Positions 52,011 to 61,619 of a stretch of DNA of 64,000 nt are shown piece after piece. Positions within the stretch are counted from its first letter, which is position 1. Every line of letters begins with the position of its first letter. The notes beneath the pieces were generated by a model. That model saw nothing but the letters and a program-made list of their open reading frames with translations, searched no databases and was not told where the DNA came from. Made by a program: the position numbers and the translations under genes. The stretch is from Chitinophagales bacterium (GTDB lineage Bacteria; Bacteroidota; Bacteroidia; Chitinophagales; Chitinophagaceae), in NCBI GenBank assembly GCA_020636575.1, contig JACJXP010000006.1, positions 56,911-120,910 on the forward strand, written 5' to 3'.

Positions 52011-54395
52011 ATGAAAAGGACAATTTATTTGTTTGCCTGTATGCTGTTTGTTACGGCTTTTTCCGCAAAAGCCCAGATACAAAACAATTCAGCTTCTAAT
52101 CATGCCAACAAGTTTGAGCAACTGGGAACCATTTTGGCAACTCCCAATGAGTACAGAACCGCCAGTGGCGCCCCGGGTACCAAATATTGGCAACAACGGG
52201 TAGATTATGATATTAAATGCGAACTCGACGAACCCAATAACAAATTGACCGGTAGCGAGACCATTACTTATTTCAACAACTCACCTGATGTGCTCACTTA
52301 CCTCTGGATGCAGTTGGATGAGAACCAGCACAGCAGTGTGAACAATGCCAATTACCAGGTAGAAAATAAATTACCCAACCAGGCTACCGATCGTACATTG
52401 GATCGCTTTGAGGAATTTAATTCTGACAATGGCTATGGTGTGAACATTACCAAACTCACCGATGCTACAGGCAAGTCATTGAAGTATGTGATCAATAAAA
52501 CTATGATGAAGATCAATCTGCCGGCTCCATTGAAACCGGGAGAGAAATTCGTTTTTAACTGTAACTGGAATTATAAAATTGCAGACCGTGGTGATTTTAT
52601 CCGCTTTGGTGGTGCAAGAGGCGGATATGAAGGTTTTGATGATGGCAATAACAACTATACCATGACGCAATGGTATCCCCGTCTTTGCCGCTACAGCGAT
52701 GATCAGGGCTGGCAAAATCACCAGTTCACCGGCAGAGGGGAATTCACTCTATGCTTTGGGAATTTTAAAGTGCAAATGACAGTACCTGCTGATCACATTG
52801 TGGGTGCTACCGGCGAATGCCAGAATTATGCACAAACATTGAATGCCACACAGATGGCCCGCTGGAAAAAAGCACAAACCGTAAAAGAACCATTACAGAT
52901 CGTAACACAGGAGGAAGCCCTGAATGCTTCAAAGCAAAAGAGCAAAGCGAAAAAAACATGGATATATAAGGCCGATAATGTCCGTGACTTTGCATGGACA
53001 TCTTCCCGTCGCTTTGTATGGGATGCAATGCCGGTGAATATTGAGGGCAAAAAGGTAATGACGATGAGCTATTATGCGAAAGAAGCTTATCCTATTTATA
53101 GCAAATATTCAACGAAAGCAGTGGCGCATACACTCAAATCTTATTCTAATTTCTCATTCCCTTATCCTTATCCTGTTGCTATCAGTGTGGAAGGTAACCA
53201 GGGTATGGAGTATCCGATGATCTCCTTTAATCCCGGCCGTGCCAACGATGATGGCACTTATTCTGAGAATAATAAGAATGCCGCCATTTTTGTGATCATT
53301 CATGAAGTGGGACATACTTTCTTTCCCATGATCGTTAACAGTGATGAAAGACAATGGACATGGATGGATGAAGGGCTGAACTCTTACCTGCAATACCTTA
53401 CACAGGAGTTATGGGATAATAAGTTCCCTTCACCTAATGGCGGGCCGGCATGGTCTATTACCAACTATATGAAGTTGCCAAAAGATCAGCTGGAACCTAT
53501 TATGACCAATAGCGAGAACATTAACAATTTCGGGGCCAATGCTTATGCAAAAGTGTCTACAGGATTGAATATTCTAAGGGAAACAATTGTAGGCCGGGAA
53601 CTTTTTGATAATGCCTTTAGAGAATATGCCCGTCGCTGGATGTTCAAATCACCAACACCTGCTGATTTCTTTAGAACTATTGAAGATGCTACCGGCGAAG
53701 ACCTGGATTGGTTCTGGAGAGGATGGTTTTACGGAACGGATGCCTGTGATATTGCGATTGATACAGTTGTACATGCTGTTCCGGATATGGATGCTAAACC
53801 TAATCTTACCAAAGACACCACTGTTATGGTATCACTGGCACAGCCACAGGTAAACCCATTTGATGATATCTCCAAGATCAGGAACAGGGAAGACAAGAAT
53901 ATTGTTTTTGAAACAGACAAGGATACATCACTCCGTGATTTCTATTGGAAGTATGACAGGGAAATGGAAGAATATGATTCTACAAAATATCCTGTTGTGG
54001 TAAGCCCGCAAACAGAACAGATGGGCCAGAAAGACAGGCAGAAATACGGCGATAAGAATTTATACGAGATCACTTTCAGCAACAAAGGTGGTTTGGTAAT
54101 GCCTATCATCCTGGAGTGGACCTATAAAGACGGAACAAAAGAAATTGAAAGAATCCCTGCACAGGTTTGGAGAAAGAACGAACAAAAAGTCACTAAAACT
54201 TTTATGAAGGATAAAGAAGTAGCTTCTATCAAACTGGATCCTTACAGGGAAACGGCAGATATTGACGAAAGCAACAACACTTACGGCGATATACAGGCCC
54301 CAAGCAAATTCAAATTGTTCAAGCAAAGACAGAATGTACCGCAACCACAGCCACCTACTCCAATGGGCAAGGCAAGTGAGAAAAAAGGATTCTGA
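52011..54395 (+). CDS. Secreted M1-family metallopeptidase, first of a tandem pair, ending in EKKGF
   Basis: A 794-residue exported aminopeptidase-like protein (signal peptide ending AKAQ). The zinc site is HEVGH at 431-435 followed after 18 residues by Glu (WTWMDEGLNSY), the M1 pattern. The exopeptidase motif GAMEN is replaced by QGMEYPM. The C-terminal third has a Fn3-like beta domain. It should trim peptides in the envelope or outside. It ends in ASEKKGF, shared with the next gene and with the S9 peptidase at 14.6 kb. It is highly similar to the next gene throughout, so the two arose by tandem duplication. Confidence 0.94.
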   Translation: MKRTIYLFACMLFVTAFSAKAQIQNNSASNHANKFEQLGTILATPNEYRTASGAPGTKYWQQRVDYDIKCELDEPNNKLTGSETITYFNNSPDVLTYLWMQLDENQHSSVNNANYQVENKLPNQATDRTLDRFEEFNSDNGYGVNITKLTDATGKSLKYVINKTMMKINLPAPLKPGEKFVFNCNWNYKIADRGDFIRFGGARGGYEGFDDGNNNYTMTQWYPRLCRYSDDQGWQNHQFTGRGEFTLCFGNFKVQMTVPADHIVGATGECQNYAQTLNATQMARWKKAQTVKEPLQIVTQEEALNASKQKSKAKKTWIYKADNVRDFAWTSSRRFVWDAMPVNIEGKKVMTMSYYAKEAYPIYSKYSTKAVAHTLKSYSNFSFPYPYPVAISVEGNQGMEYPMISFNPGRANDDGTYSENNKNAAIFVIIHEVGHTFFPMIVNSDERQWTWMDEGLNSYLQYLTQELWDNKFPSPNGGPAWSITNYMKLPKDQLEPIMTNSENINNFGANAYAKVSTGLNILRETIVGRELFDNAFREYARRWMFKSPTPADFFRTIEDATGEDLDWFWRGWFYGTDACDIAIDTVVHAVPDMDAKPNLTKDTTVMVSLAQPQVNPFDDISKIRNREDKNIVFETDKDTSLRDFYWKYDREMEEYDSTKYPVVVSPQTEQMGQKDRQKYGDKNLYEITFSNKGGLVMPIILEWTYKDGTKEIERIPAQVWRKNEQKVTKTFMKDKEVASIKLDPYRETADIDESNNTYGDIQAPSKFKLFKQRQNVPQPQPPTPMGKASEKKGF

Positions 54396-54419
54396 CCAGT
54401 ACATATTAAAAAAAATTAT

Positions 54420-54445
54420 AAAGGCCCGGATCGGGCCTTTTTTAT
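54420..54445 (+). terminator. Rho-independent terminator after the first M1 gene
   Basis: AAGGCCCG (54421-54428) and CGGGCCTT (54432-54439) with a three-base loop and following T-run. Confidence 0.9.
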
Positions 54446-54592
54446 TGCATTTATTGATACATGATACCATTCAAATAATTACTTATTGATGCAGCTCAAA
54501 TAAAGCAACACAACAATTCATTTTGGCTTAGATTTGATGACATTTTTTTAATCACCGGAAATCTCATATACCGGTATAACAAAAACTCACAC

Positions 54593-56980
54593 ATGAAAAA
54601 AATCATCTCTGGAATTAGCAGCATTCTTTTTCTCACAATGATGGTAAGCGCCCAGAACACACAAAACAATCCGGGCAGCAACCATGGAAACAAATTTGAG
54701 CAGATGGGAAGCATTTTACCCACTCCCAATGAATACAGGATGGCAAGCGGTGCGCCGGGCCCGAAATACTGGCAACAGCGTTGCGACTACGACATCAAAT
54801 GTGAACTGAATGAAAATGATCAGACACTTAAAGGATCGGAAACCGTTAGCTATTTCAATAACTCACCAACAGAACTTACTTTTTTATGGCTACAGTTGGA
54901 TGAGAACCAGCACAGCAGTGTTAATAATGCCAACTACCAGAGCAGCAATTCTATGTCAAGAGGAATTAGCGCCAACCAACTGGACCGTGATGAAGAGAAC
55001 CGTACTGATAATGGTTATGGTTTCAACATTACAAAACTGACAGATGCAACCGGAAAAGCATTAAAGTATACGATCAATAAAACCATGATGCGGGTAGAAC
55101 TCCCCATGCCTTTAAAAGCAGGACAGAAATTCACTTTCAATCTTGACTGGAATTATAAACTTTCTAATCGTATGGAAAGAGGTGGCCGAGGTGGTTATGA
55201 ATATTTTGCAGAAGATGGTAACCATATCTTCACCATGACACAATGGTACCCCCGTCTTTGTGTATATAGTGATTTCCAGGGCTGGCAGAACCACCAGTTT
55301 ACCGGCCGCGGTGAATTTGCACTCACATTTGGCAATTTTAAAGTACAGATGACGGTTCCCGCAGATCATGTGATAGGTGCCACCGGTGAATGTCAGAACT
55401 ACCAGCAGGTATTAACACCGACACAGTTTGCCCGTTATCAGAAATCAAAAGCAGGTAAGGAAGATGTAACAGAGATCGTAACACTGGCAGAAGCTAAAAA
55501 AGCTGAGCAGCAAAAAAGTAAGGCCAAGAAAACATGGGTGTTTAAAGCAGATAATGTCCGTGATTTTGCATGGGGCTCATCCCGCAAATTTGTGATGGAT
55601 GCCATGCCGGTAAAAGTGGAAGGTAAAAAAGTAATGTGCATGAGTTATTATGGCAAAGAAGCTTACGGTTTATACCGCAAGTTCTCTACCAAAGCCGTAG
55701 CGCATACGATCAAAACCTATTCGCAGTTCACTATCCCCTACCCTTACCCGGTAGCACAAAGTGTAGAAGCGGCAAACGGAATGGAATACCCGATGATCTG
55801 TTTCAACTTTGGCCGTACAGAACCTGATGGCACTTACAGTGAAGGAACCAAGAATGGTATGCTGGGTGTGGTGATACATGAAGTAGGCCACAACTTCTTC
55901 CCGATGATCATTAACAGTGATGAAAGACAATGGAGCTGGATGGATGAAGGGCTTAACTCATTTGTTGAATACCTCACAGAAGAATTATGGGATAATAAAT
56001 TTCCTACCCGTAAAGGTTCTGCCAGTTCGATCGTAGATTATATGAAGCTACCCAAGGATCAGTTGGAACCTATTATGTCCAATTCGGAAAATATTGTTGG
56101 TTTTGGGCCAAATGCCTATACAAAACCTGCAACAGGTTTGAACATTTTGCGTGAAACCATCATGGGCCGTGAATTGTTTGATTATGCATTCAAAGAGTAT
56201 GCAAGAAGATGGGCCTTCAAACATCCGGAACCGGCTGACTTTTTCCGTACGATGGAAGATGCCAGCGGTGAGGACCTTGACTGGTTCTGGAGAGGATGGT
56301 TCTATGGCACAGATGCCTGTGATATTTCTCTGGATTCTGTTCGTTTTGCCAAAGCAGATGTAAATGCTACGGGCAATTCCACACCGGAAAGAACAATAAA
56401 GCAGGCTGTGGCTAAACCACAGGTGCCCACTTTTGATGATATTTCCAAGATCAGGAACAGGGAAGATAAGAACATTGTTTTTGAAACAGATAAGGATACA
56501 TCTACCCGTGATTTTTACTGGAGATATGCCCGTGGCATTGAGCCTTATGATAGCACAAAATATGAAACTACCATTCCTGCCCGTGAAGCAGAAGGATTAA
56601 CAGATGAAGAAAAAGACAAGTATGGTAATAAGAACATGTATGAATTAACATTCAGTAATAAAGGTGGCCTGGTAATGCCGATCATTATTGAATGGACCTA
56701 TAAAGACGGCAGCAAAGAAATTGAGAGGATACCGGCACAGGTTTGGCGTCTTAATGAAGGCAAAGTGGTAAAGACATTTATCAAGGATAAAGAAGTAGCA
56801 TCTATACAACTGGATCCTTATAAAGAAACAGCCGACATTAATGAAGATAACAACGGCTGGAAAACAATGCCTGAGCCTTCCCGGTTCTCTATTTTCAAAG
56901 GAGCAACTAGAGGAAGAAGAGCTGGCGGCGGACAGGATGGCAACCCGATGCAAAGGGCACAGGAGAAAAAAGGATTCTAA
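54593..56980 (+). CDS. Secreted M1-family metallopeptidase, second of a tandem pair, ending in EKKGF
   Basis: A 795-residue paralogue of the preceding gene (signal peptide ending MVSAQ). HEVGH is at 429-433, followed by WMDEGLNSF, with ANGMEYPM in place of GAMEN. Regions KYWQQRCDYDIKCELNEN, NHQFTGRGEFALTFGNFKVQ and RIPAQVWR are near copies of the first protein. The N-terminal half differs most in loops. The last seven residues are AQEKKGF. It has its own short upstream region and a strong terminator, so it can be expressed apart from the first copy. Confidence 0.94.
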   Translation: MKKIISGISSILFLTMMVSAQNTQNNPGSNHGNKFEQMGSILPTPNEYRMASGAPGPKYWQQRCDYDIKCELNENDQTLKGSETVSYFNNSPTELTFLWLQLDENQHSSVNNANYQSSNSMSRGISANQLDRDEENRTDNGYGFNITKLTDATGKALKYTINKTMMRVELPMPLKAGQKFTFNLDWNYKLSNRMERGGRGGYEYFAEDGNHIFTMTQWYPRLCVYSDFQGWQNHQFTGRGEFALTFGNFKVQMTVPADHVIGATGECQNYQQVLTPTQFARYQKSKAGKEDVTEIVTLAEAKKAEQQKSKAKKTWVFKADNVRDFAWGSSRKFVMDAMPVKVEGKKVMCMSYYGKEAYGLYRKFSTKAVAHTIKTYSQFTIPYPYPVAQSVEAANGMEYPMICFNFGRTEPDGTYSEGTKNGMLGVVIHEVGHNFFPMIINSDERQWSWMDEGLNSFVEYLTEELWDNKFPTRKGSASSIVDYMKLPKDQLEPIMSNSENIVGFGPNAYTKPATGLNILRETIMGRELFDYAFKEYARRWAFKHPEPADFFRTMEDASGEDLDWFWRGWFYGTDACDISLDSVRFAKADVNATGNSTPERTIKQAVAKPQVPTFDDISKIRNREDKNIVFETDKDTSTRDFYWRYARGIEPYDSTKYETTIPAREAEGLTDEEKDKYGNKNMYELTFSNKGGLVMPIIIEWTYKDGSKEIERIPAQVWRLNEGKVVKTFIKDKEVASIQLDPYKETADINEDNNGWKTMPEPSRFSIFKGATRGRRAGGGQDGNPMQRAQEKKGF

Positions 56981-57007
56981 AACAGAAGAACCCCACATAA
57001 ATAAAAA

Positions 57008-57035
57008 AAGCACCCGAATCGGGTGCTTTTTTATT
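57008..57035 (+). terminator. Rho-independent terminator after the second M1 gene
   Basis: AAGCACCCG pairs with CGGGTGCTT in a compact hairpin starting at about 57008, followed by TTTTTATT. Confidence 0.9.
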
Positions 57036-57067
57036 ATCAGATTATTCTCAACCTATGGAATCCCATC

Positions 57068-57106
57068 ATGCCGACAGGGGCTTGTCCCGCTATGGCGGGA
57101 AGGCAT
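57068..57106. repeat. Nested inverted repeat in the gap after the M1 genes
   Basis: ATGCC (57068-57072) pairs with GGCAT (57102-57106) around an inner stem TCCCGC (57085-57090) and GCGGGA (57095-57100). GC-rich in an otherwise AT-rich gap and not attached to any gene end. It looks like a dispersed intergenic repeat of the kind seen in Bacteroidota, but only one copy is in this window. Confidence 0.35.
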
Positions 57107-57204
57107 CTTGTATTAAATTATTTACCCAACTGCTTGTACTTTAAGAATAATTTTCAGGAAACCTGGAAATAAACAACTGGCTGTGACGTTCAAGCAAAAA
57201 AGCC

Positions 57205-58098
57205 ATGCCAAAACCAGTCTCATTTCTTAAAAATCTTTATTTCTTTCTGTCCATTGTATTATTTGCATCTTGTGCTGACAAGAATAATAACAAAATACAG
57301 GAAGCCCTAAGAAATAGCCTTGAGACATCAAGTGAAATAATAGAAATGTCATCCATTTCAACCTTAAATGATTTAGAAGAAAAGAAATATAATTTTGTAA
57401 CACAGGATAGAGCAGAAATTTGGTTTGCAAAAGCCCACTTGATCAAAAAGTTTTCTGAAATCAGATTTGATTTTATTGAAAAGAAAAAAAGGAAACAAAA
57501 ATTAAATAGAAACGATATAAAAGAAGTATTTGAAAATTTAATTGAATACAAGAAAGAAATTCTTGGCAGAGATAGTACCTTGAGAGAACAATTTTATAAC
57601 CAATTTGGATTCATAAATAAATACAAGAGTTTAATTTTAGTAGATACCAACTCAAATAGCCTTTCCATACAAAAAGGGTTGTCCAATCAACTCATAACAT
57701 CAATTCTGAATGGATTACAAACCGAAATAAGAAAAATTGAGTATAGAACAATACTTTTTTGTAATAATAGAGTAGGGATGCTTGATGAGTCCGGGCTTTT
57801 TGAAAGCTATTCCGCAATTATTGGCCAGAATACTAACATATTAAAGCCTGGAGGCATCCTTGAAATAAAAGCTGGAATTGGAGCTTTTAGTAAAGCTGCT
57901 CTACCAATAATCACATTTAATGGAAAAAGAATAGAATTAAATCAAGAAGGCTATTCGCTTTACAAAAGAGTTGTCCCCAAAAAACCCGGAAAGTATTTAG
58001 TACCAGTAAAGATTAATTTTTTTGATCAAGGTGTAGGAAAAGATGTTGTTCTGGAAAGAATTGTTGAATACACTGTAATCGAACCCTGCAACAACTAA
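57205..58098 (+). CDS. Orphan AT-rich lipoprotein
   Basis: A 297-residue lipoprotein (hydrophobic stretch ending LFASC, lipidated Cys about residue 23). The middle is helical and Lys/Glu-rich. The last 100 residues (from NTNILKPGGILEIKAGIGAFS to ERIVEYTVIEPCNN) look like an immunoglobulin-like beta domain; I recall similar stretches in GldM-type gliding proteins, but this is weak. Composition is much more AT-rich than its neighbours. No operon partner is visible; function is unknown. Confidence 0.55.
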   Translation: MPKPVSFLKNLYFFLSIVLFASCADKNNNKIQEALRNSLETSSEIIEMSSISTLNDLEEKKYNFVTQDRAEIWFAKAHLIKKFSEIRFDFIEKKKRKQKLNRNDIKEVFENLIEYKKEILGRDSTLREQFYNQFGFINKYKSLILVDTNSNSLSIQKGLSNQLITSILNGLQTEIRKIEYRTILFCNNRVGMLDESGLFESYSAIIGQNTNILKPGGILEIKAGIGAFSKAALPIITFNGKRIELNQEGYSLYKRVVPKKPGKYLVPVKINFFDQGVGKDVVLERIVEYTVIEPCNN

Positions 58099-58184
58099 TC
58101 ACAAACTACTAACCTCAAACTCAAGCAATCTATACATAATAAAATAAGGCGACTAATTATCCATTTTCAATTATTCATTCTCCA

Positions 58185-58892
58185 TTAATTTCCCCCCGTA
58201 CTTCCATCTCTCACTTTGATCTTCTTTTTACCGGAGTTTTGTTTTTCGTATTCTTTGATCATCTTCATGGCAGGATCATTGGCCTTGCGCAAAGAATCAG
58301 AAACTGTTTTTCCTTTACTGATATCGATGGGCCTGATATCATCATCCCCCATCATGCTTCCGTCTTCAGTTTGCAGCTTATTCATTACATAATGCTGCGT
58401 TTCTTCCACTGAACCCCAAACAGGATCATAAAAAGTCCATCGACCATGCTTCATTGATACACCTTCATTTTTAACAATAACCCAGTCCAGCACTTTGGTG
58501 GGATCTTTCAGGTCATACACAGCTACGGTATCAAAAGCAACTTTGGGATCCATAGCCCGCCAGCTCTCAATTCTTTCCAGGCCTCCATTATAAGTATAAT
58601 ATTTCTGCTGGCCGCTCAGTTTACCCCAGCGGTAATTTTCTTCGGCAATTTTAATCCCTTGCAGGGAGTAGCGTTTCCACAAACCTTCTTTCTGACCGTT
58701 TTCAAAGTAGCCCTCTTCTTCATAACCCCTTTCGCCCCGCAGATCAGGCACTTTTACCACCCAGGGACCTTGTTTTTTGCCGTCCATATCTACCCGGTTC
58801 AGCGTATCACCCCTTACACTGATGATATAGTCCTTCCACTGGGCATTACTATTTAATGAAATAAGCAGGAATAAGAAGATTATCAATCGCAT
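58185..58892 (-). CDS. Secreted MORN-variant repeat protein
   Basis: A 235-residue protein with a signal peptide ending NSNAQ. Repeated segments such as MDGKKQGPWVV, GYFENGQKEGLWKRYS and RWGKLSGQQKYYTYNGG match the (N/D)GxxxGxW pattern of bacterial MORN-like (toxin-antitoxin type) repeats. A Lys-rich tail follows. Such proteins are common but uncharacterised in Bacteroidota. A -7 box lies 29 bases upstream of the start. Confidence 0.75.
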   Translation of the reverse strand: MRLIIFLFLLISLNSNAQWKDYIISVRGDTLNRVDMDGKKQGPWVVKVPDLRGERGYEEEGYFENGQKEGLWKRYSLQGIKIAEENYRWGKLSGQQKYYTYNGGLERIESWRAMDPKVAFDTVAVYDLKDPTKVLDWVIVKNEGVSMKHGRWTFYDPVWGSVEETQHYVMNKLQTEDGSMMGDDDIRPIDISKGKTVSDSLRKANDPAMKMIKEYEKQNSGKKKIKVRDGSTGGN

Positions 58893-58920
58893 AGTTTAGT
58901 AAGTTTGAGTCAGCCTCCTT

Positions 58921-58928
58921 CAAAATTA
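58921..58928 (-). promoter_or_regulatory. TAnnTTTG -7 box for the MORN-like gene
   Basis: Reads TAATTTTG on the minus strand, 29 bases before the ATG at 58892. Confidence 0.45.
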
Positions 58929-58950
58929 CAAACGAAAAACTGCTTAATTT

Positions 58951-61602
58951 ATGCTTCGCCTGTTAAAAATCACCCTTACACTGGTATTATTGCTGTTTTA
59001 CTGCGTTGTTTTTCCGCAAAAACAGCCTGAACCCACTCCCGCAGCCGACAGAATGAAAGTAGCAGGGCAAAGAAGCATCCTTGAAAAAAGATCCGTTTTA
59101 AACAAGGTTTCTTTCCGCAATATAGGGCCCAGCATCATGAGTGGCCGGGTGGTAGATGTGGATGCAAATCCTGATGATCCTACAGAATTTTATGTGGCTT
59201 ATGCCACAGGTGGGCTATGGTACACCGCTAATAACGGGCAAAGTTTTACTCCTGTGATGGACAGTCTTGATATGCTTTTTATCGGAGACATTGCAGTGAA
59301 CTGGAAAAAAAGGATCATCTGGGTAGGCAGTGGTGAAGTAAACAGCAGCCGTTCCTCTTATGCCGGAATGGGTATGTATAAATCTGCTGATAATGGCAAA
59401 CACTGGGAGTATATCGGTTTACCTGAATCACATCATATCGGCAAAGTACAATTACACCCCACCAATGAAAATATTGCCTGGGTGGCTGTACTGGGACATC
59501 TGTATTCACCCAATAAAGAAAGAGGAGTATATAAAACAACAGATGGTGGTAAAACATGGAAACAAACTTTGTATGTAGATGATAATACGGGTTGTGTAGA
59601 CCTGGACATCAATCCTTCTAATCCACAGGAAGTTTATGCGGCCATGTGGTACAGAACAAGAAGAGCCTGGAGCTTTGAAGAAAGCGGAAAGACAAGTGGT
59701 ATTTATAAAAGCAATGATGGTGGCGACTCATGGCAATTGGTTTCTGGTCCCGGCTCAGGTTTTATGACAGGCAACAAGATCGGCCGTATCGGGATCGCTG
59801 TTTATCCCAAAGATCCTAAAACAGTCTGGGCTGTTGTTGACAACAACACAGCAAAACCGGATACTTCTAAAAAAGTAGATACATTTTATAAGAAAGAGAT
59901 GTTCAAAAACATGAGTAAAGAAGACTTTGCCAAACTAAAGAACAACCTTCTCGACTCTTTCTTTAAATTCAATGGTTTTGCCCGTCGCTACAATGCAAAA
60001 ACGGTTAAAGAAATGGTAGCTGCGGATAAAATAAAGCCAGTCGCCCTATGGGATTACCTGGATAGTGACGATGGTTTTCAAAATACCGGTATTTATGGTT
60101 GCGAGGTTTATAAAAGCACTGACGCAGGTAAAACATGGAAGAAAACACATGATAAGCCCATAGGTATCTTCAACACCTATGGATACTATTTTGCCAAAAT
60201 ATATACTTCACACTACAATCCTGATAAAGTATTCATTCTTGGTTACTTTGCGCAGGTTTCTACAGATGGCGGCAAAACATTTACAACTATGGATAAGGGT
60301 AATGTGCATGCCGATCATCATGCCCTTTGGGTAGACCCAAAAAGAGATGAACATCTCATTAATGGAAATGACGGCGGTTGTAACATCACTTATGATGACG
60401 GTGAGAATTGGTTCAAAGCCAATACTCCATCTGTCGGTCAGTTCTATGCAATAACAGTGGATGATGCCAAACCTTATAATGTATATGGCGGTCTGCAGGA
60501 TAATGGAAGCTGGTGGGGGCCATCCAATCACAAAGAAGATATTGGCTGGATAGACAACGGGCAATATGCTTATAAAGGTATCAACGGAGGCGATGGCATG
60601 CAGGTACAGGTAGATACCCGTAATAACAGCACCATGTATTCCGGTTCACAGTTTGGTTTTTATGGTCGTTATGCAAAATCACAACGCCGTTCTCAACAGT
60701 TTTTGCGTCCGCAACACCAACTGGGAGAAAAACCACTACGATTTAACTGGCAGACACCGATCCTGCTGAGCAAACATAACCAGGATGTTTTTTATCTCGG
60801 CAGCAACAGGGTGTATCGTTCACTCAACCAGGGTGATACTATGATCGCCATGAGTCCTGACCAGAGTAATGGAAGAGTGCCGGGTAATGTGCCATACGGA
60901 ACCCTGACAACACTGTCAGAATCTCCTTTACGTTTCGGCCTGGTGTATACAGGAACAGATGATGGTAATATTCATGTTACCAAAGATGGAGGTTATAGCT
61001 GGGAGCAATTAAACCAAACAGAAGTGAATGAGCCAGTTTCCAGGAAATCAAGAACAAAGAAGTCAACAACTAACGACTCACGACTAACGACTCACAACTT
61101 ATGGGTCAGCCGTGTTACTGCCTCACAACACAAAGAATCAAGGGTGTACGTTTCACTGAATGGTTATCGATTCGACGATTTTTCTCCTTACCTGTATGTA
61201 AGTGATGATTATGGTCAAAGCTGGACAACGATCGGGAAAGACCTTCCCTTCGAACCCATCAATGTGGTAACTGAAGATCCGAAAGATGAAAACATAATAT
61301 ATGTTGGAACCGACGGTGGATTATATGTAAGCTTTGACAAGGGCAACAGTTTTATGTTATGGAATGCAGGAATGCCCAAGTCAGTACCGGTACATGATAT
61401 TGCTATTCAACAAAGGCAGAATGAGATCGTTCTGGGTACACATGGCCGCAGCATTTATATAGCTGAGCTGGAAGATGTGCAAAAAATAAGAACGGACCCT
61501 GACTGGCTCAACAAAAAGAAGAAAATGGAAGAGGATGAAAAGGTATCTAAACCAAAACAATCTCCTTCTGAACCGGAAGAACAGGAAATGGAAATTGATT
61601 AA
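58951..61602 (+). CDS. Large secreted VPS10/BNR-type beta-propeller protein
   Basis: An 883-residue exported protein (hydrophobic signal about 5-22). Many BNR/Asp-box repeats are visible (SxDxGxxW, for example KTTDGGKTWKQ, KSNDGGDSWQL, KSTDAGKTWKK and STDGGKTFTT), so it forms one or two large propellers like the VPS10/sortilin-type or xyloglucanase-like families annotated as glycosyl hydrolase. No definite catalytic residues can be named. A low-complexity insert near residues 693-715 contains translated 14-base tandem repeats. The C-terminus is a Lys/Glu-rich tail. Confidence 0.82.
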   Translation: MLRLLKITLTLVLLLFYCVVFPQKQPEPTPAADRMKVAGQRSILEKRSVLNKVSFRNIGPSIMSGRVVDVDANPDDPTEFYVAYATGGLWYTANNGQSFTPVMDSLDMLFIGDIAVNWKKRIIWVGSGEVNSSRSSYAGMGMYKSADNGKHWEYIGLPESHHIGKVQLHPTNENIAWVAVLGHLYSPNKERGVYKTTDGGKTWKQTLYVDDNTGCVDLDINPSNPQEVYAAMWYRTRRAWSFEESGKTSGIYKSNDGGDSWQLVSGPGSGFMTGNKIGRIGIAVYPKDPKTVWAVVDNNTAKPDTSKKVDTFYKKEMFKNMSKEDFAKLKNNLLDSFFKFNGFARRYNAKTVKEMVAADKIKPVALWDYLDSDDGFQNTGIYGCEVYKSTDAGKTWKKTHDKPIGIFNTYGYYFAKIYTSHYNPDKVFILGYFAQVSTDGGKTFTTMDKGNVHADHHALWVDPKRDEHLINGNDGGCNITYDDGENWFKANTPSVGQFYAITVDDAKPYNVYGGLQDNGSWWGPSNHKEDIGWIDNGQYAYKGINGGDGMQVQVDTRNNSTMYSGSQFGFYGRYAKSQRRSQQFLRPQHQLGEKPLRFNWQTPILLSKHNQDVFYLGSNRVYRSLNQGDTMIAMSPDQSNGRVPGNVPYGTLTTLSESPLRFGLVYTGTDDGNIHVTKDGGYSWEQLNQTEVNEPVSRKSRTKKSTTNDSRLTTHNLWVSRVTASQHKESRVYVSLNGYRFDDFSPYLYVSDDYGQSWTTIGKDLPFEPINVVTEDPKDENIIYVGTDGGLYVSFDKGNSFMLWNAGMPKSVPVHDIAIQQRQNEIVLGTHGRSIYIAELEDVQKIRTDPDWLNKKKKMEEDEKVSKPKQSPSEPEEQEMEID
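61069..61096 (+). repeat. Tandem 14-base repeat inside the propeller gene
   Basis: ACTAACGACTCACG (61069-61082) is followed directly by the same 14 bases with one change (61083-61096). In frame it encodes NDSRLTTHN. The repeat is out of character for the coding sequence and resembles intergenic simple repeats of related bacteria. Confidence 0.8.
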
Positions 61603-61619
61603 GTATTTTTTTCAGTGAA

